A stretch of DNA of 39,827 bases from Helicobacteraceae bacterium (GTDB taxonomy: Bacteria > Campylobacterota > Campylobacteria > Campylobacterales > Sulfurimonadaceae), in contig JAGGTH010000022.1 of NCBI GenBank assembly GCA_021163845.1, forward strand, positions 1 to 39,827, read 5' to 3'. Below the pieces are notes generated by a model that saw only the letters and a program-made list of their open reading frames with translations, did no database searches and was not told where the DNA came from. Shown in pieces: positions 8,480-16,800 of the stretch (its first letter is position 1; the number at the start of each line of letters is the position of its first letter). Both the position numbers and the translations under genes were made by a program.

Positions 8480-9393
8480 ATTTACTAAAAAAATATAAAC
8501 AGTTCTTTGTACTTGGAATGCTTTTGAGCATTGTGATGCTCGTGCTCCTTGGGCTTTATTTTATGAGAAGCGCAGCGATAGAAAAAGAGTATAAAGAGCG
8601 TCAAAACAATCTGATCAAAGAGTATATTGACCATAAAAAAGAGCGTGTTACCTCTGTAATCCATACACTCAAAGAGAACTTTCATCAAGAGAATAAGCTT
8701 GTCGAAGAGGAAGCGACCTATGAGCTCAAGAAAAAAGTAGATCATGCTTATGAAACTGCTCACCTGATCTATGACAAATACAAAAAGCTCAAAAGTAAAA
8801 AAGATATTCAGGAGCGGATCATAGAAAGTGTACGTTATGGTGGAGCTTGTGACGAGGAGAAAAGTCTCTTTATCAGCAACTTTGATGCAAATAGTGTTTT
8901 TGCACAAAAGCCAGAGAGTATTTATGAGGCTTTGGATGTAGATGCTGATGGACGCACTATCGCTCTAGAGATGATCCAGAAAGTGAGAAAATACTCAGAA
9001 ACATATATCTATACAAATACCAATCAAAAGACGCGTGAACTCATCTATGCTAAAAATCTTGATCTTTATGATTGGTTCGTTGGTGCATCTATTGATCTGA
9101 CTCAAAGATATGCGCAAAAAAAGCAAGCGTTTCTTGCAAATCTTGGTGCTCTTCCTTTAAGCCAGAGAGATTTTTTTGCACTTTATGACAAAAATAAAGA
9201 GCACTTTGTAGAGAAAAAAGTGGGAGAAAAGTTCGATGATCGCTTTGTGGATGCGGTTACATCCAATCTACTCAAAAAGAGTACTTGGTATGCAAATAGC
9301 ATCGATTCGAATTACTATTATAGTGATTATATCGAGAGTTTGGATCTCTATATCATTTATGGCTTTGATATGAAAAAGCTTTTTCAAAAGTAA
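8476..9393 (+). CDS. Membrane-anchored Cache-domain sensor-like protein
   Basis: A 305-residue protein with one N-terminal membrane segment (about 9-29), a Lys/Glu-rich helical stalk (about 35-110) and an extracytoplasmic Cache-type region. Cache hallmarks include the ESVRYG start (about 117-122), the DADGRTIALEMI stretch (about 155-166) and the closing DLYDWFVGASIDLT pattern (about 197-210), which resembles the W-hG-hYID end of small-molecule Cache domains. A second, weaker repeat of that pattern closes the protein. No HAMP, methyl-accepting, kinase or GGDEF domain follows, so any signal must pass to a partner. It overlaps rmuC by four bases, but a link to DNA repair is not evident. It could be a truncated chemoreceptor. 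Confidence 0.7.
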   Translation: MNLLKKYKQFFVLGMLLSIVMLVLLGLYFMRSAAIEKEYKERQNNLIKEYIDHKKERVTSVIHTLKENFHQENKLVEEEATYELKKKVDHAYETAHLIYDKYKKLKSKKDIQERIIESVRYGGACDEEKSLFISNFDANSVFAQKPESIYEALDVDADGRTIALEMIQKVRKYSETYIYTNTNQKTRELIYAKNLDLYDWFVGASIDLTQRYAQKKQAFLANLGALPLSQRDFFALYDKNKEHFVEKKVGEKFDDRFVDAVTSNLLKKSTWYANSIDSNYYYSDYIESLDLYIIYGFDMKKLFQK

Positions 9394-9396
9394 GCC

Positions 9397-10347
9397 TTAC
9401 TCTCTACATCCCATCTTTATCTCTTGGCGTGTTGCTTGCACGAGAGCTTGAATCTCAGCATTGTCTGTGACAACCTGATCGAGCAACTGGAGCGCCTCAT
9501 CTGATCTACCTGTTTGACACAAAAGATCAGCTAGATTATTCAAAGCAAAGGAATAGAGGGGATCGATCAATAATATATATCGGTAGATCTCCTCAGCTTG
9601 ATCGAGTTGATGGGACCTATAATAAGCATTTGCTAGGGCGAAAAGTAGAGGAATATCATCTTGCCAGCGTGTAAGTGCAGTTTTATAGGCAATGATCGCT
9701 TCGCTTGTCATTCCTATTTTTTCAAGATCATAGGCTGCACTTAAAAACTTTTTCGCAGTAGCAGATGTAGGTAACTTTTCTGGAGGTACAAGCACAACAC
9801 CCCAGTTTCCACTTCTCTCCCACAGCGCTGCAAATGTTGCAATTGGAAGTGCTTCCTTTGGTGTGTCAGCAAAATGGCTTAGGATCGTTTGCGCTTTTGC
9901 ATCGTATCCCAAAACAGGAGCATAGTGCCAGAGTGGATACCAAGAGTAACTTCTATTGACAAGTACAATCACTGGGTGATCGGCAGAGAGTTCAGCAAAA
10001 AGTGCTTCAAATGTAGGCTCTATTGGATACACAAGCATCCCATTGGCTCTTGCTGTGGCGATGAGTTCTATCTGGAGCGTTCCACCTTTTGCAGGGATGA
10101 GTGTTCGTGCATCCAACTCTTGAGCGGACAAGCGCGGAGTGTAAGATGTTTGCATTTGCCAATAAGCCGAGAGCATCTCTATGGATGTAGAAGCGCAATG
10201 CTTGGAACGGGGAGCGACAAAAGGGAGATCTATTTGAGATGAAGTGTAGTTGTTGTTTAGAGGTAGAGGATGTTTGGATGTGCAGCCACTTGAGAGAATC
10301 AAGATGGCTAGGACAATAACAAAAGAGAGAAACTTGGATCTTTGCAA
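9397..10347 (-). CDS. PA2778-type C39-like cysteine peptidase lipoprotein with TPRs
   Basis: Predicted exported protein with a hydrophobic signal and lipobox-like SSGC ending at Cys22; the -3 residue is Ser, so lipidation is likely but not certain. A C39-like papain-fold domain follows, with the likely nucleophile Cys51 (SKHCAST), His141 in LWHYAPVLGYD and Asp149. After it, about residues 190-300 form three TPR repeats. The order signal-C39-TPR and the neighbouring gene match the PA2778 family, whose substrate is unknown. The start is TTG at 10347, one base after the upstream gene's stop. No ATG would keep the signal peptide and no ribosome binding site is clear, so translation is probably coupled. 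It converges on the Cache gene with three bases between stops. Confidence 0.82.
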   Translation of the reverse strand: MQRSKFLSFVIVLAILILSSGCTSKHPLPLNNNYTSSQIDLPFVAPRSKHCASTSIEMLSAYWQMQTSYTPRLSAQELDARTLIPAKGGTLQIELIATARANGMLVYPIEPTFEALFAELSADHPVIVLVNRSYSWYPLWHYAPVLGYDAKAQTILSHFADTPKEALPIATFAALWERSGNWGVVLVPPEKLPTSATAKKFLSAAYDLEKIGMTSEAIIAYKTALTRWQDDIPLLFALANAYYRSHQLDQAEEIYRYILLIDPLYSFALNNLADLLCQTGRSDEALQLLDQVVTDNAEIQALVQATRQEIKMGCRE

Positions 10348-10348
10348 G

Positions 10349-10744
10349 TTAGTTGTTTGTTATTGGTTTTGTAAAGTTGAAAACTTTTGTCACCCCAAGA
10401 ATATCTGTGATGAGTAACACGATAAAAATAAAAACGATAGCACCCACGATGGACATCCCCGCATCTGCACCAGCTGGAAGCGTCTCTATCTGAAGTGCCA
10501 TTTTTGAAGCTTCTTCATTTGTCATAGAGGCGATCCTTGCTTCAATGATTTTTGAATCTACACCCATCTCTTCAAATCTTTGTGCTACATCCTCGCGAGA
10601 TAGGATCTGAACTAGCTTTTCTTTAGATGATACTGTGTCAGATTCTCCAAGAACTACCCCAGTAGAAGCCATTTGTGCCGATAAAACTTGAGTGAACAAA
10701 GATACACTCAAAACAAACGATAAAAGAAGTTTCGAAATTTTCAT
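10349..10744 (-). CDS. PA2779-family small membrane protein
   Basis: A 131-residue protein with a signal peptide (about 1-23, ending LSAQ) and one C-terminal membrane segment (about 100-120) that closes with LLITDILGVTKVFNF. This is very close to the C-terminal signature of the PA2779 family. Between them is a soluble stretch with a conserved short-helix pattern (SREDVAQRFEEMGVD, then RIASMTNEEA and LPAG). Starting at 10744 gives AGGAAA six bases upstream; a longer frame reaching 10798 has no such support. PA2779-family genes are nearly always beside a PA2778-type peptidase, as here. It may anchor, present or be processed by that peptidase, but this is inference. Confidence 0.82.
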   Translation of the reverse strand: MKISKLLLSFVLSVSLFTQVLSAQMASTGVVLGESDTVSSKEKLVQILSREDVAQRFEEMGVDSKIIEARIASMTNEEASKMALQIETLPAGADAGMSIVGAIVFIFIVLLITDILGVTKVFNFTKPITNN

Positions 10745-10857
10745 ACTATTTCCTGTGGAAAGTTTTTTAGCAAAAATAAGAAACTGGAACTTTATCATGA
10801 TGCGTTACCAATTCTAATCACATGAAGCTTTATTTAAACTTGGCAATTTTTTTAGCT

Positions 10858-11109
10858 TTATGCCTTTTTGAGTATGCTGATAGCATACAGCAAAACAACA
10901 GCACCAATGGTCGCCATAATAATAGCGCCTAATAATCCCCCTGTGGTAATCCCTAAGAAGCCAAAGATCAAGCCGCCAAGTATAGAGCCTAAAATCCCAA
11001 CGATAATATTACCGATAAGACCAAAGCCCCTGCCTTTCATGATGATGCCAGAAAGCCACCCGACTAATGCGCCAATTGCTAAAAACAGTATGAGGTTGAT
11101 GATATCCAT
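10858..11109 (-). CDS. GlsB/YeaQ/YmgE family membrane protein
   Basis: An 83-residue, very hydrophobic, glycine-rich protein with three membrane segments, of the transglycosylase-associated (GlsB/YeaQ/YmgE) stress family. Its exact function is unknown. Motifs visible are WLSGIIMKGRGFGLIGNIIVG (about 18-38) and the final glycine-rich helix. The ATG at 11109 has GGAGAG six bases upstream; the longer frame to 11142 crosses that site and was rejected. A minus-strand TATAAT at 11161-11156 drives it, divergent from the small gene that starts at 11226. It is followed by the PA2779/PA2778 pair but separated by 113 bases, so co-transcription is uncertain. Confidence 0.85.
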   Translation of the reverse strand: MDIINLILFLAIGALVGWLSGIIMKGRGFGLIGNIIVGILGSILGGLIFGFLGITTGGLLGAIIMATIGAVVLLYAISILKKA

Positions 11110-11155
11110 GATCTCTCCAATTTTAATTTTTTTAATACTCAAAAGAAACTAATTC

Positions 11156-11161
11156 ATTATA
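11156..11161 (-). promoter_or_regulatory. glsB-like gene -10 box
   Basis: Reads TATAAT on the minus strand, about 47 bases before the start codon at 11109. It lies 53 bases from the divergent plus-strand TATAAT at 11214, so the two promoters share a short control region. Confidence 0.5.
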
Positions 11162-11213
11162 GTGAACTAAAACTTAATCACTAAGATTAAAAAGCTTTTT
11201 ACCTTGACTTGAT

Positions 11214-11219
11214 TATAAT
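11214..11219 (+). promoter_or_regulatory. -10 box abutting the start of the small secreted-protein gene
   Basis: TATAAT ends six bases before the ATG at 11226, so transcription would start at or near the A of the start codon. The intervening bases GGAGAG also look like a ribosome binding site. That is useful only if transcription starts upstream of this box. Confidence 0.45.
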
Positions 11220-11225
11220 GGAGAG

Positions 11226-11522
11226 ATGAAAAAGATAAAAACTACTATTTTATCATTCTTATTGCTCAGTCTTTGTTTTGTGAGCTTCCATGACTATATG
11301 GTTGCACAAGATCATATCAAAGAGCTCTCTTGTAGTGAGATCCATTTAGAAAAAGAGAAATGTTCGGATAGTGTCGTACATGATTCTATGCATCATCTCT
11401 TCGCTCATCTTGAAATCGAAACATTTTCTTTGCACGAACTCAATAGGGAAAACCCTTCTTTTCAACAAGTAAATATGAGCTTTCATAAAGCATCTGTCCT
11501 TTTAAGACCCCCACTAAGTTAG
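11226..11522 (+). CDS. Small secreted protein ahead of metal efflux genes (CzcI-like position)
   Basis: A 98-residue predicted periplasmic protein. It has a Lys-rich N-terminus and hydrophobic signal (about 1-28), then a polar stretch with two Cys (SCSEI, EKCSD) and clustered His (VHDSMHHLFAHLE). The end is proline-rich (RPPLS). I do not recognise a family from sequence. Its placement before an efflux operon, its small size, signal peptide and His-rich middle resemble CzcI/CnrX-type small periplasmic proteins that precede RND metal pumps, so metal binding is a fair guess. A palindromic repeat lies between it and the outer-membrane component gene, so it may have its own transcript. Confidence 0.6.
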   Translation: MKKIKTTILSFLLLSLCFVSFHDYMVAQDHIKELSCSEIHLEKEKCSDSVVHDSMHHLFAHLEIETFSLHELNRENPSFQQVNMSFHKASVLLRPPLS

Positions 11523-11565
11523 ACTTTTTTATTATATATTCGACTCCTTGCATAAGCCATAAACT

Positions 11566-11597
11566 GCGTCACACTGAACTTGATTCAGGGGCTAGGT
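11566..11597. repeat. Short interspersed palindromic repeat, copy 1
   Basis: Contains CGTCA followed by the perfect stem CTGAA (11574-11578) / TTCAG (11584-11588) around a CTTGA loop, then GGGGCTAG. It shares the CGTCA arm, the CTTGA loop and the CTAG end with two copies downstream of the RND gene at 16959-17036. Confidence 0.6.
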
Positions 11598-11642
11598 TTT
11601 GCAAGAAATTTATTTCTTTTACATATAAAAAAAAGGTTTACT

Positions 11643-12836
11643 ATGAAAACTATACTACTTTTGTGTCTCTTCTTCTCTTTTGATCTGCTTGCACAAAGCC
11701 TTTGGGAGATACTACAGAGTACACCACAAAATAATAAACTCAAGGCACTCCAATACCGTCAAGATGCACAAAGTGCACAAACACAAGCACAACTCTCTTA
11801 TGAGGCTCCTACGATCTCTTTGGATGTAGGATCTGCTCAAGAGAAAGCAGGAGAAGATGGGGTGGAGTATGCTCTTGCATTTTCTCAAGAGATACAAACC
11901 CCTTTTGCCTTAGAGGAAAAAAACAGTGCCCAGCGTGCGATGATACGCTCTTTGGCTCTCTCTACAGAGTATGAGAACAATAGCTTTGTCTTAGATCTCG
12001 CACTCTCTTATCATCTTGCATGTGTGGATAAAGAGAGTTTTGAGCTTTTGCACCTTCTCGTAACTGAACAAAAAAAAGCATTTGATAGGCTTCGTGTAGC
12101 CTATGAGCTTGGAGAGATCTCACGAAAAGATCTGCTCTTTCATCAAGTCGAATATCTCAAACTTCAAGAGCAAGAGAGGTATTTTCAGAGACTTTATGAG
12201 CGTTCACTCTTAGCGCTTCAATCACAGGTACAAAACTTAGAGATAGATACTCTCACTTGCAGTGATATGATCTTACCATCAGAGGAAAATCTCAAGATAG
12301 AGCCACAAAAACATGCAAAACTTCAAGCACTTGCGTATGAAAGAGATGCAGCAACTTCGTATTTTAAGCTCTCAGATAGTTTTGTTCAATCTCTTGGGTA
12401 TTCCTTGTCGTATGAAAAAGAGCTTGATAAAAAGCGCTATGGGGTGATGGTGAGCATTCCGCTTACATCCTTTACATCCAAACAAGAGCAGCTTCAAGCA
12501 CAGTATCTTCATACACAAAGTGCGCTTGAAGAGGAACTCAATAGTTTGAGCTATGAACTCGACCAAAATGCCAAGAGTCTGCGTGCAAGGCTACACTCAA
12601 ACTATGAAAGTTATACTACGTACCAAGAGCAGGTAATCCCTCTTTCCAAAGAACTTCAAGAACTCTCTTTGATTGCCTTGTTTGAAGGGGAAGGAAGTGT
12701 GCTAGAGTCTTTAGATGCGACGCGATCGTACTTAAGTAATACACTTGGGATGTTAGAGAAAAAACGAACATACTACCAAGAGCTTTTTGCTCTTTATAAA
12801 ATAACAGATAGACGATTAGGAGAAATAAATGAATAA
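11643..12836 (+). CDS. TolC-family outer membrane efflux protein (CzcC/CusC-like)
   Basis: The outer-membrane channel of a tripartite heavy-metal efflux pump. A signal peptide covers about residues 1-18 (ending LLAQ). The rest is the long-helix pattern of TolC proteins, with alternating Gln/Glu/Leu-rich coiled coils at about 40-200 and 270-390. At 397 residues it is in the CzcC range. The ATG at 11643 has AAAAGG six bases upstream; the longer frame from 11580 lies in the palindromic repeat and was rejected. Its last eight bases overlap the fusion-protein gene, which starts the coupled set C-B-A. Confidence 0.9.
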   Translation: MKTILLLCLFFSFDLLAQSLWEILQSTPQNNKLKALQYRQDAQSAQTQAQLSYEAPTISLDVGSAQEKAGEDGVEYALAFSQEIQTPFALEEKNSAQRAMIRSLALSTEYENNSFVLDLALSYHLACVDKESFELLHLLVTEQKKAFDRLRVAYELGEISRKDLLFHQVEYLKLQEQERYFQRLYERSLLALQSQVQNLEIDTLTCSDMILPSEENLKIEPQKHAKLQALAYERDAATSYFKLSDSFVQSLGYSLSYEKELDKKRYGVMVSIPLTSFTSKQEQLQAQYLHTQSALEEELNSLSYELDQNAKSLRARLHSNYESYTTYQEQVIPLSKELQELSLIALFEGEGSVLESLDATRSYLSNTLGMLEKKRTYYQELFALYKITDRRLGEINE

Positions 12837-13896
12837 GTTATCGATTTTTTTAGTACTTTGTGTGTCCTTTTTGGACGCGCGTTTGATAGAGATGAGTGAG
12901 ACGCAAGCGGGAGACTTGGGTGTACGAACACAAAAAGCAGTTCAGGTTGAGAAGATCATCTTGCCCTCTTTGAATGCAAAGGTTATCCTCGCACCCAAAG
13001 ATATCATTACTATCACTCCAAGAGTGATGGGGGTGATAGCAGATGTTTATGTCAAGAAGTTTGATAAGGTGGCACAAGGGGAGAAGATATTCTCTCTTCG
13101 CTCCAAAGAGCTTTTAGAACTCCAGCAAGAGTATCTCAGTCTCTCTTTGGAGCATCAAAATAAACAACAAAACTACCAAAGAGATGAAAAACTTTACGAG
13201 ACAGGGCTTATTGCACACAAGCGACTTTTGCTCACTCAACAAGAGATGATGCAGAGCAAACTCCTTTTTGAATCTGTGCAAAATAAGCTCTTAGAGAGTG
13301 GATTTAATAAAAAGATGCTTGAACAAATACAGCAGAGCCTCTCTCCTTTGCGTGAGATATCCTACTACGCATCAAGAGCAGGACAGATCTATGCGATCGA
13401 TGCTAATGTTGGAAAAAGTGTTGCTCATGATGCAAAAATAGTGACACTTTATGCCGATGGTGCGCGCTCTATAGAGTTTGAAGTACCACTTGGGATGTTA
13501 GAGTTTATCTCTTTGGGAGATATCTGCTCGTTTGAGGGCTATAAAGCAAAGATAGTCGCACTAAGTGATCTTGTAAATGAAGAGTCTCAATCACTAAGTG
13601 TACGTGCTTTGATAGAGAATCCTCAAGATATTCGTATTCATAGTGTTTATCAAGTTAGCCTTGAGACAAAAACACAAGGAAAGTTCTTTAGAGTGATGAA
13701 ATCTGCTCTTGTTTTTAGCGAGGGGGATGCTTATGTTTTCAAAAAGGTTTCTGATGGATTTGAAGCACTTAAAGTAGGACTTGTGAGTGAAGATGAAGCG
13801 CACTATACTATTGATGCAGAGCTTACGAGTACGGATGATGTGGCAGTGAGTTCTACTGTGGCACTCCTAAGTGCAATGGAGCAAGAAAATGAGTGA
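12829..13896 (+). CDS. Metal RND efflux periplasmic adaptor (CzcB/CusB-like)
   Basis: Membrane fusion protein linking the inner-membrane RND pump to the outer-membrane channel. The 355-residue sequence has a short signal peptide (about 1-17), a biotinyl-lipoyl-like half (PRVMGVIADVYVKKFDKVAQGE, about 65-86), a central helical hairpin (about 95-170) and the second lipoyl half (SRAGQIYAI). The beta-barrel and membrane-proximal domains follow. It is somewhat short for CzcB and lacks an N-terminal His-rich metal-binding extension. AGGAGA lies six bases before its ATG. It overlaps the upstream gene by eight bases and the RND gene by eight bases. Confidence 0.9.
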   Translation: MNKLSIFLVLCVSFLDARLIEMSETQAGDLGVRTQKAVQVEKIILPSLNAKVILAPKDIITITPRVMGVIADVYVKKFDKVAQGEKIFSLRSKELLELQQEYLSLSLEHQNKQQNYQRDEKLYETGLIAHKRLLLTQQEMMQSKLLFESVQNKLLESGFNKKMLEQIQQSLSPLREISYYASRAGQIYAIDANVGKSVAHDAKIVTLYADGARSIEFEVPLGMLEFISLGDICSFEGYKAKIVALSDLVNEESQSLSVRALIENPQDIRIHSVYQVSLETKTQGKFFRVMKSALVFSEGDAYVFKKVSDGFEALKVGLVSEDEAHYTIDAELTSTDDVAVSSTVALLSAMEQENE

Positions 13897-16800
13897 AAGA
13901 CTCGTAGCCTTTGCTTTATCGCAAAAGTTTTTTGTTCTTCTTTTGAGTGTGGCGATCCTCTTTTTTGGTGCCAACGCTATGATGAAACTCCCCGTCGATG
14001 CTTATCCTGATATCGCTCCGACGCAGGTAAAGATCATCCTCAAAGCCTCAGGGATGACACCCGAAGAGATGGAGTCACGGGTGACAATACCTGTGGAACA
14101 AAACCTTCAAAGTATCGCAGATCAACGTATTATTCGCTCCCTTTCAAAATATGGGATCTGTGATATCACTATTGATTTTAAAGAGGGTGTGGATATCTAT
14201 TGGGCAAGACAGCAGGTAGCACAGCGTCTGAGTGAGGTGATGGATCAATTACCTTCGGATGTAAGCGGTGGACTCGCACCTATTACCACCCCTTTAGGGG
14301 AGATCTTGATGTTTACGATCGAATCAGACACCCTTACACTGATGCAAAAGCGCTCTTTACTTGACTGGGTGATCAACAAACGCATCCGCTCGATTGATGG
14401 GGTGGCTGATACCAATGCACTGGGTGGCTATGTCAAAACCTATGAGGTGGTACCCAATTATCTCAAGATGCAGCAGTTTGGTATCACTCTCGAGCAGCTT
14501 CAAACCGTGCTAGAGAAAAATAACAAAAATGATGGAATAGGGCGACTCTCAGTAGGGGAGCAAAGCCTTTATGTGCGCTCAGAGGGGCGACTTAAAACGA
14601 TAGAAGATATTCAAAAGCTCATCATCAGACAAGAGAAAAATGGGCGAAGTATCTCTATCTCAGATCTCGCAGAGGTGCGTATAGGCTCTCTCACGCGCGC
14701 AGGCTTTGTGACAAAAGATGGTAAAGCTGAAACGGTGCAAGGGTTGATCCTCTCACGCAAAGGGGAGGATACATCTGCAGTACTCACAAGGGTCAAAGCA
14801 GAACTAGAAATGATTCAAAAAGATCTGCCAGAGGGTGTAAGTATAGAGATATTCTATGATCGCTCAGATCTCGTCTCTAAAGCTATCGCGACCGTTTCTA
14901 AGGCTTTGATAGAGGCTTTGGTGCTTATTATTATTATTCTATTTTTATTTTTGGGCAATTTTGCTTCAGCGATGAGTGTGGCTATTATCCTCCCTTTTGC
15001 AGCGATGCTCACCTTTATGGCGATGGGCTATTTTGGGATAAGTGCCAACCTTATGAGCCTTGGCGGGCTTGCCATTGCGATAGGGATACTCGTAGATAGT
15101 GCCGTGGTGATGGTAGAAAATATCAGCGAGCATCTTCAAAATGAGAAGTACAAGAGTGAACCAAAACTCTCCCTCGTGCTCAAAGCTGCCAAAGAGGTTT
15201 CAGGCTCTATCTTTACGGGGATACTTATTATTATCATCGTCTTTTTACCGCTTTTGACCTTAGAGGGCTTGGAGGGGAAACTCTTTGTGCCTGTGGCGCT
15301 GAGTATTGTTTTTGCGCTTGGTTCTTCGCTTCTTTTGGCACTCACTTTTATCCCTGTAGTGAGCTATTTTGTGCTGAAGCAAGAGAGCCATAAACCTCCA
15401 CGTCTCATTACGTTTTTAGAGGCAAGATATAAAACGGTTCTTGGCTATTCGCTCTCACATCAAAAACTTGTCTTTGGTGTGGCGCTTGTGCTCTGGGTGA
15501 TAGCTGTACTTGCTTATACGCAGGTGGGAAAAACTTTTATGCCAACACTCGATGAGGGGAATGTGATCATCGGGATAGAAAAAAATCCATCGATCTCCCT
15601 TGAAGCGAGCCGTGATATCGATCTTAAAATACAGCAAGCACTTTTGCGTGAGGTACCTGAGATACTCTCTATTGTCGCACGTGGAGGAAGTGATGAGATA
15701 GGGCTCGATCCGATGGGGCTCAATGACACAGATACCTTTTTGGTGCTCAAACCAAAAGAGCAGTGGCGCGTGCCATCGAATGAATGGCTCTTAGATCAGT
15801 TTCGCGCGGTGCTCGATGGTTTTGTGGGGATAGAGTATAGCTTCACCCAGCCCATCGCGATGCGTGTCTCAGAGATGCTCAGTGGTTCTCGTGGGGATAT
15901 CGTGGTGAATATCTATGGGGAAGATAACGGCAAACTCGAAGAGATATCCAAACAAGTCGCCGCAATAGCTTCGGATGTAGAGGGAGCTTCGGATGTATAC
16001 AAAAAAGCAAACGAGGGTGTGGCCTACTGGCAGGTGGAGTTTGATGATGAGGTGATGGCACGTTATGGTGTGAGTCGCGATGCGCTCTCTTATTATCTCA
16101 AAACTGCCATCGATGGGGTGCAAGTGGGGATCATCCAAGAGGACCTCAGACGTATCAACCTCATGATAAAGGGCAAAGAGTCCTTGCAAAAAAGTATGAG
16201 TCAAAATAGTGCCTTGCATTATATTTTAGATAACGGCAAGAGCATCCCAATAGAGGAGCTAGTAAGATTTTCTAAAACACTCGGACCTGTACAGGTCAAC
16301 CATGAAAATGGGATGCGAAAATCTTTGGTGCAGATGGATGTTGTGGGGCGAGATCTTGTTGGTTTTGTCGAGGAGTTGCAAGCCAAAATCGAGACGAGCA
16401 TCACTCTTGAAGAGGGCTATTTTGTAGAGTATGCAGGGGAGTATAAAAACCAACAAAGAGCCGCTGCACGCCTCTCTTTTATCGTTCCGCTGAGTATTGT
16501 GCTCGTATTTATTTTACTTTTGATGACCTTTGGCTCTTCGCTTCAAGCGCTTTTGGTGCTCTTAAACATCCCATTTGCTCTGATAGGTGGGATATTTGGG
16601 CTTTATTATACGGGGGAATATATGAGCGTGCCTGCTTCTGTGGGCTTTATCGCACTCATGGGGATTGCCGTGCTCAACGGCGTGGTGATGCTCAACTATT
16701 TTAATAATTTGCGCCACACCCTCCACGACCCACTAGAGATAGTCACCCAAGGAGCCTTGCGCCGCTTGCGCCCCGTGCTTATGACCGCCGTGATCGCCGC

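Noticed and set aside
11204-11209. TTGACT as -35 box of the promoter at 11214
   Set aside because: Only four bases separate it from TATAAT, far too short for a sigma-70 spacer.
13871-13888. GTG start for the RND permease, six codons upstream
   Set aside because: GGAG at 13877-13880 would lie inside the extended frame and is correctly spaced for the ATG at 13889. The family begins just before the first membrane helix.
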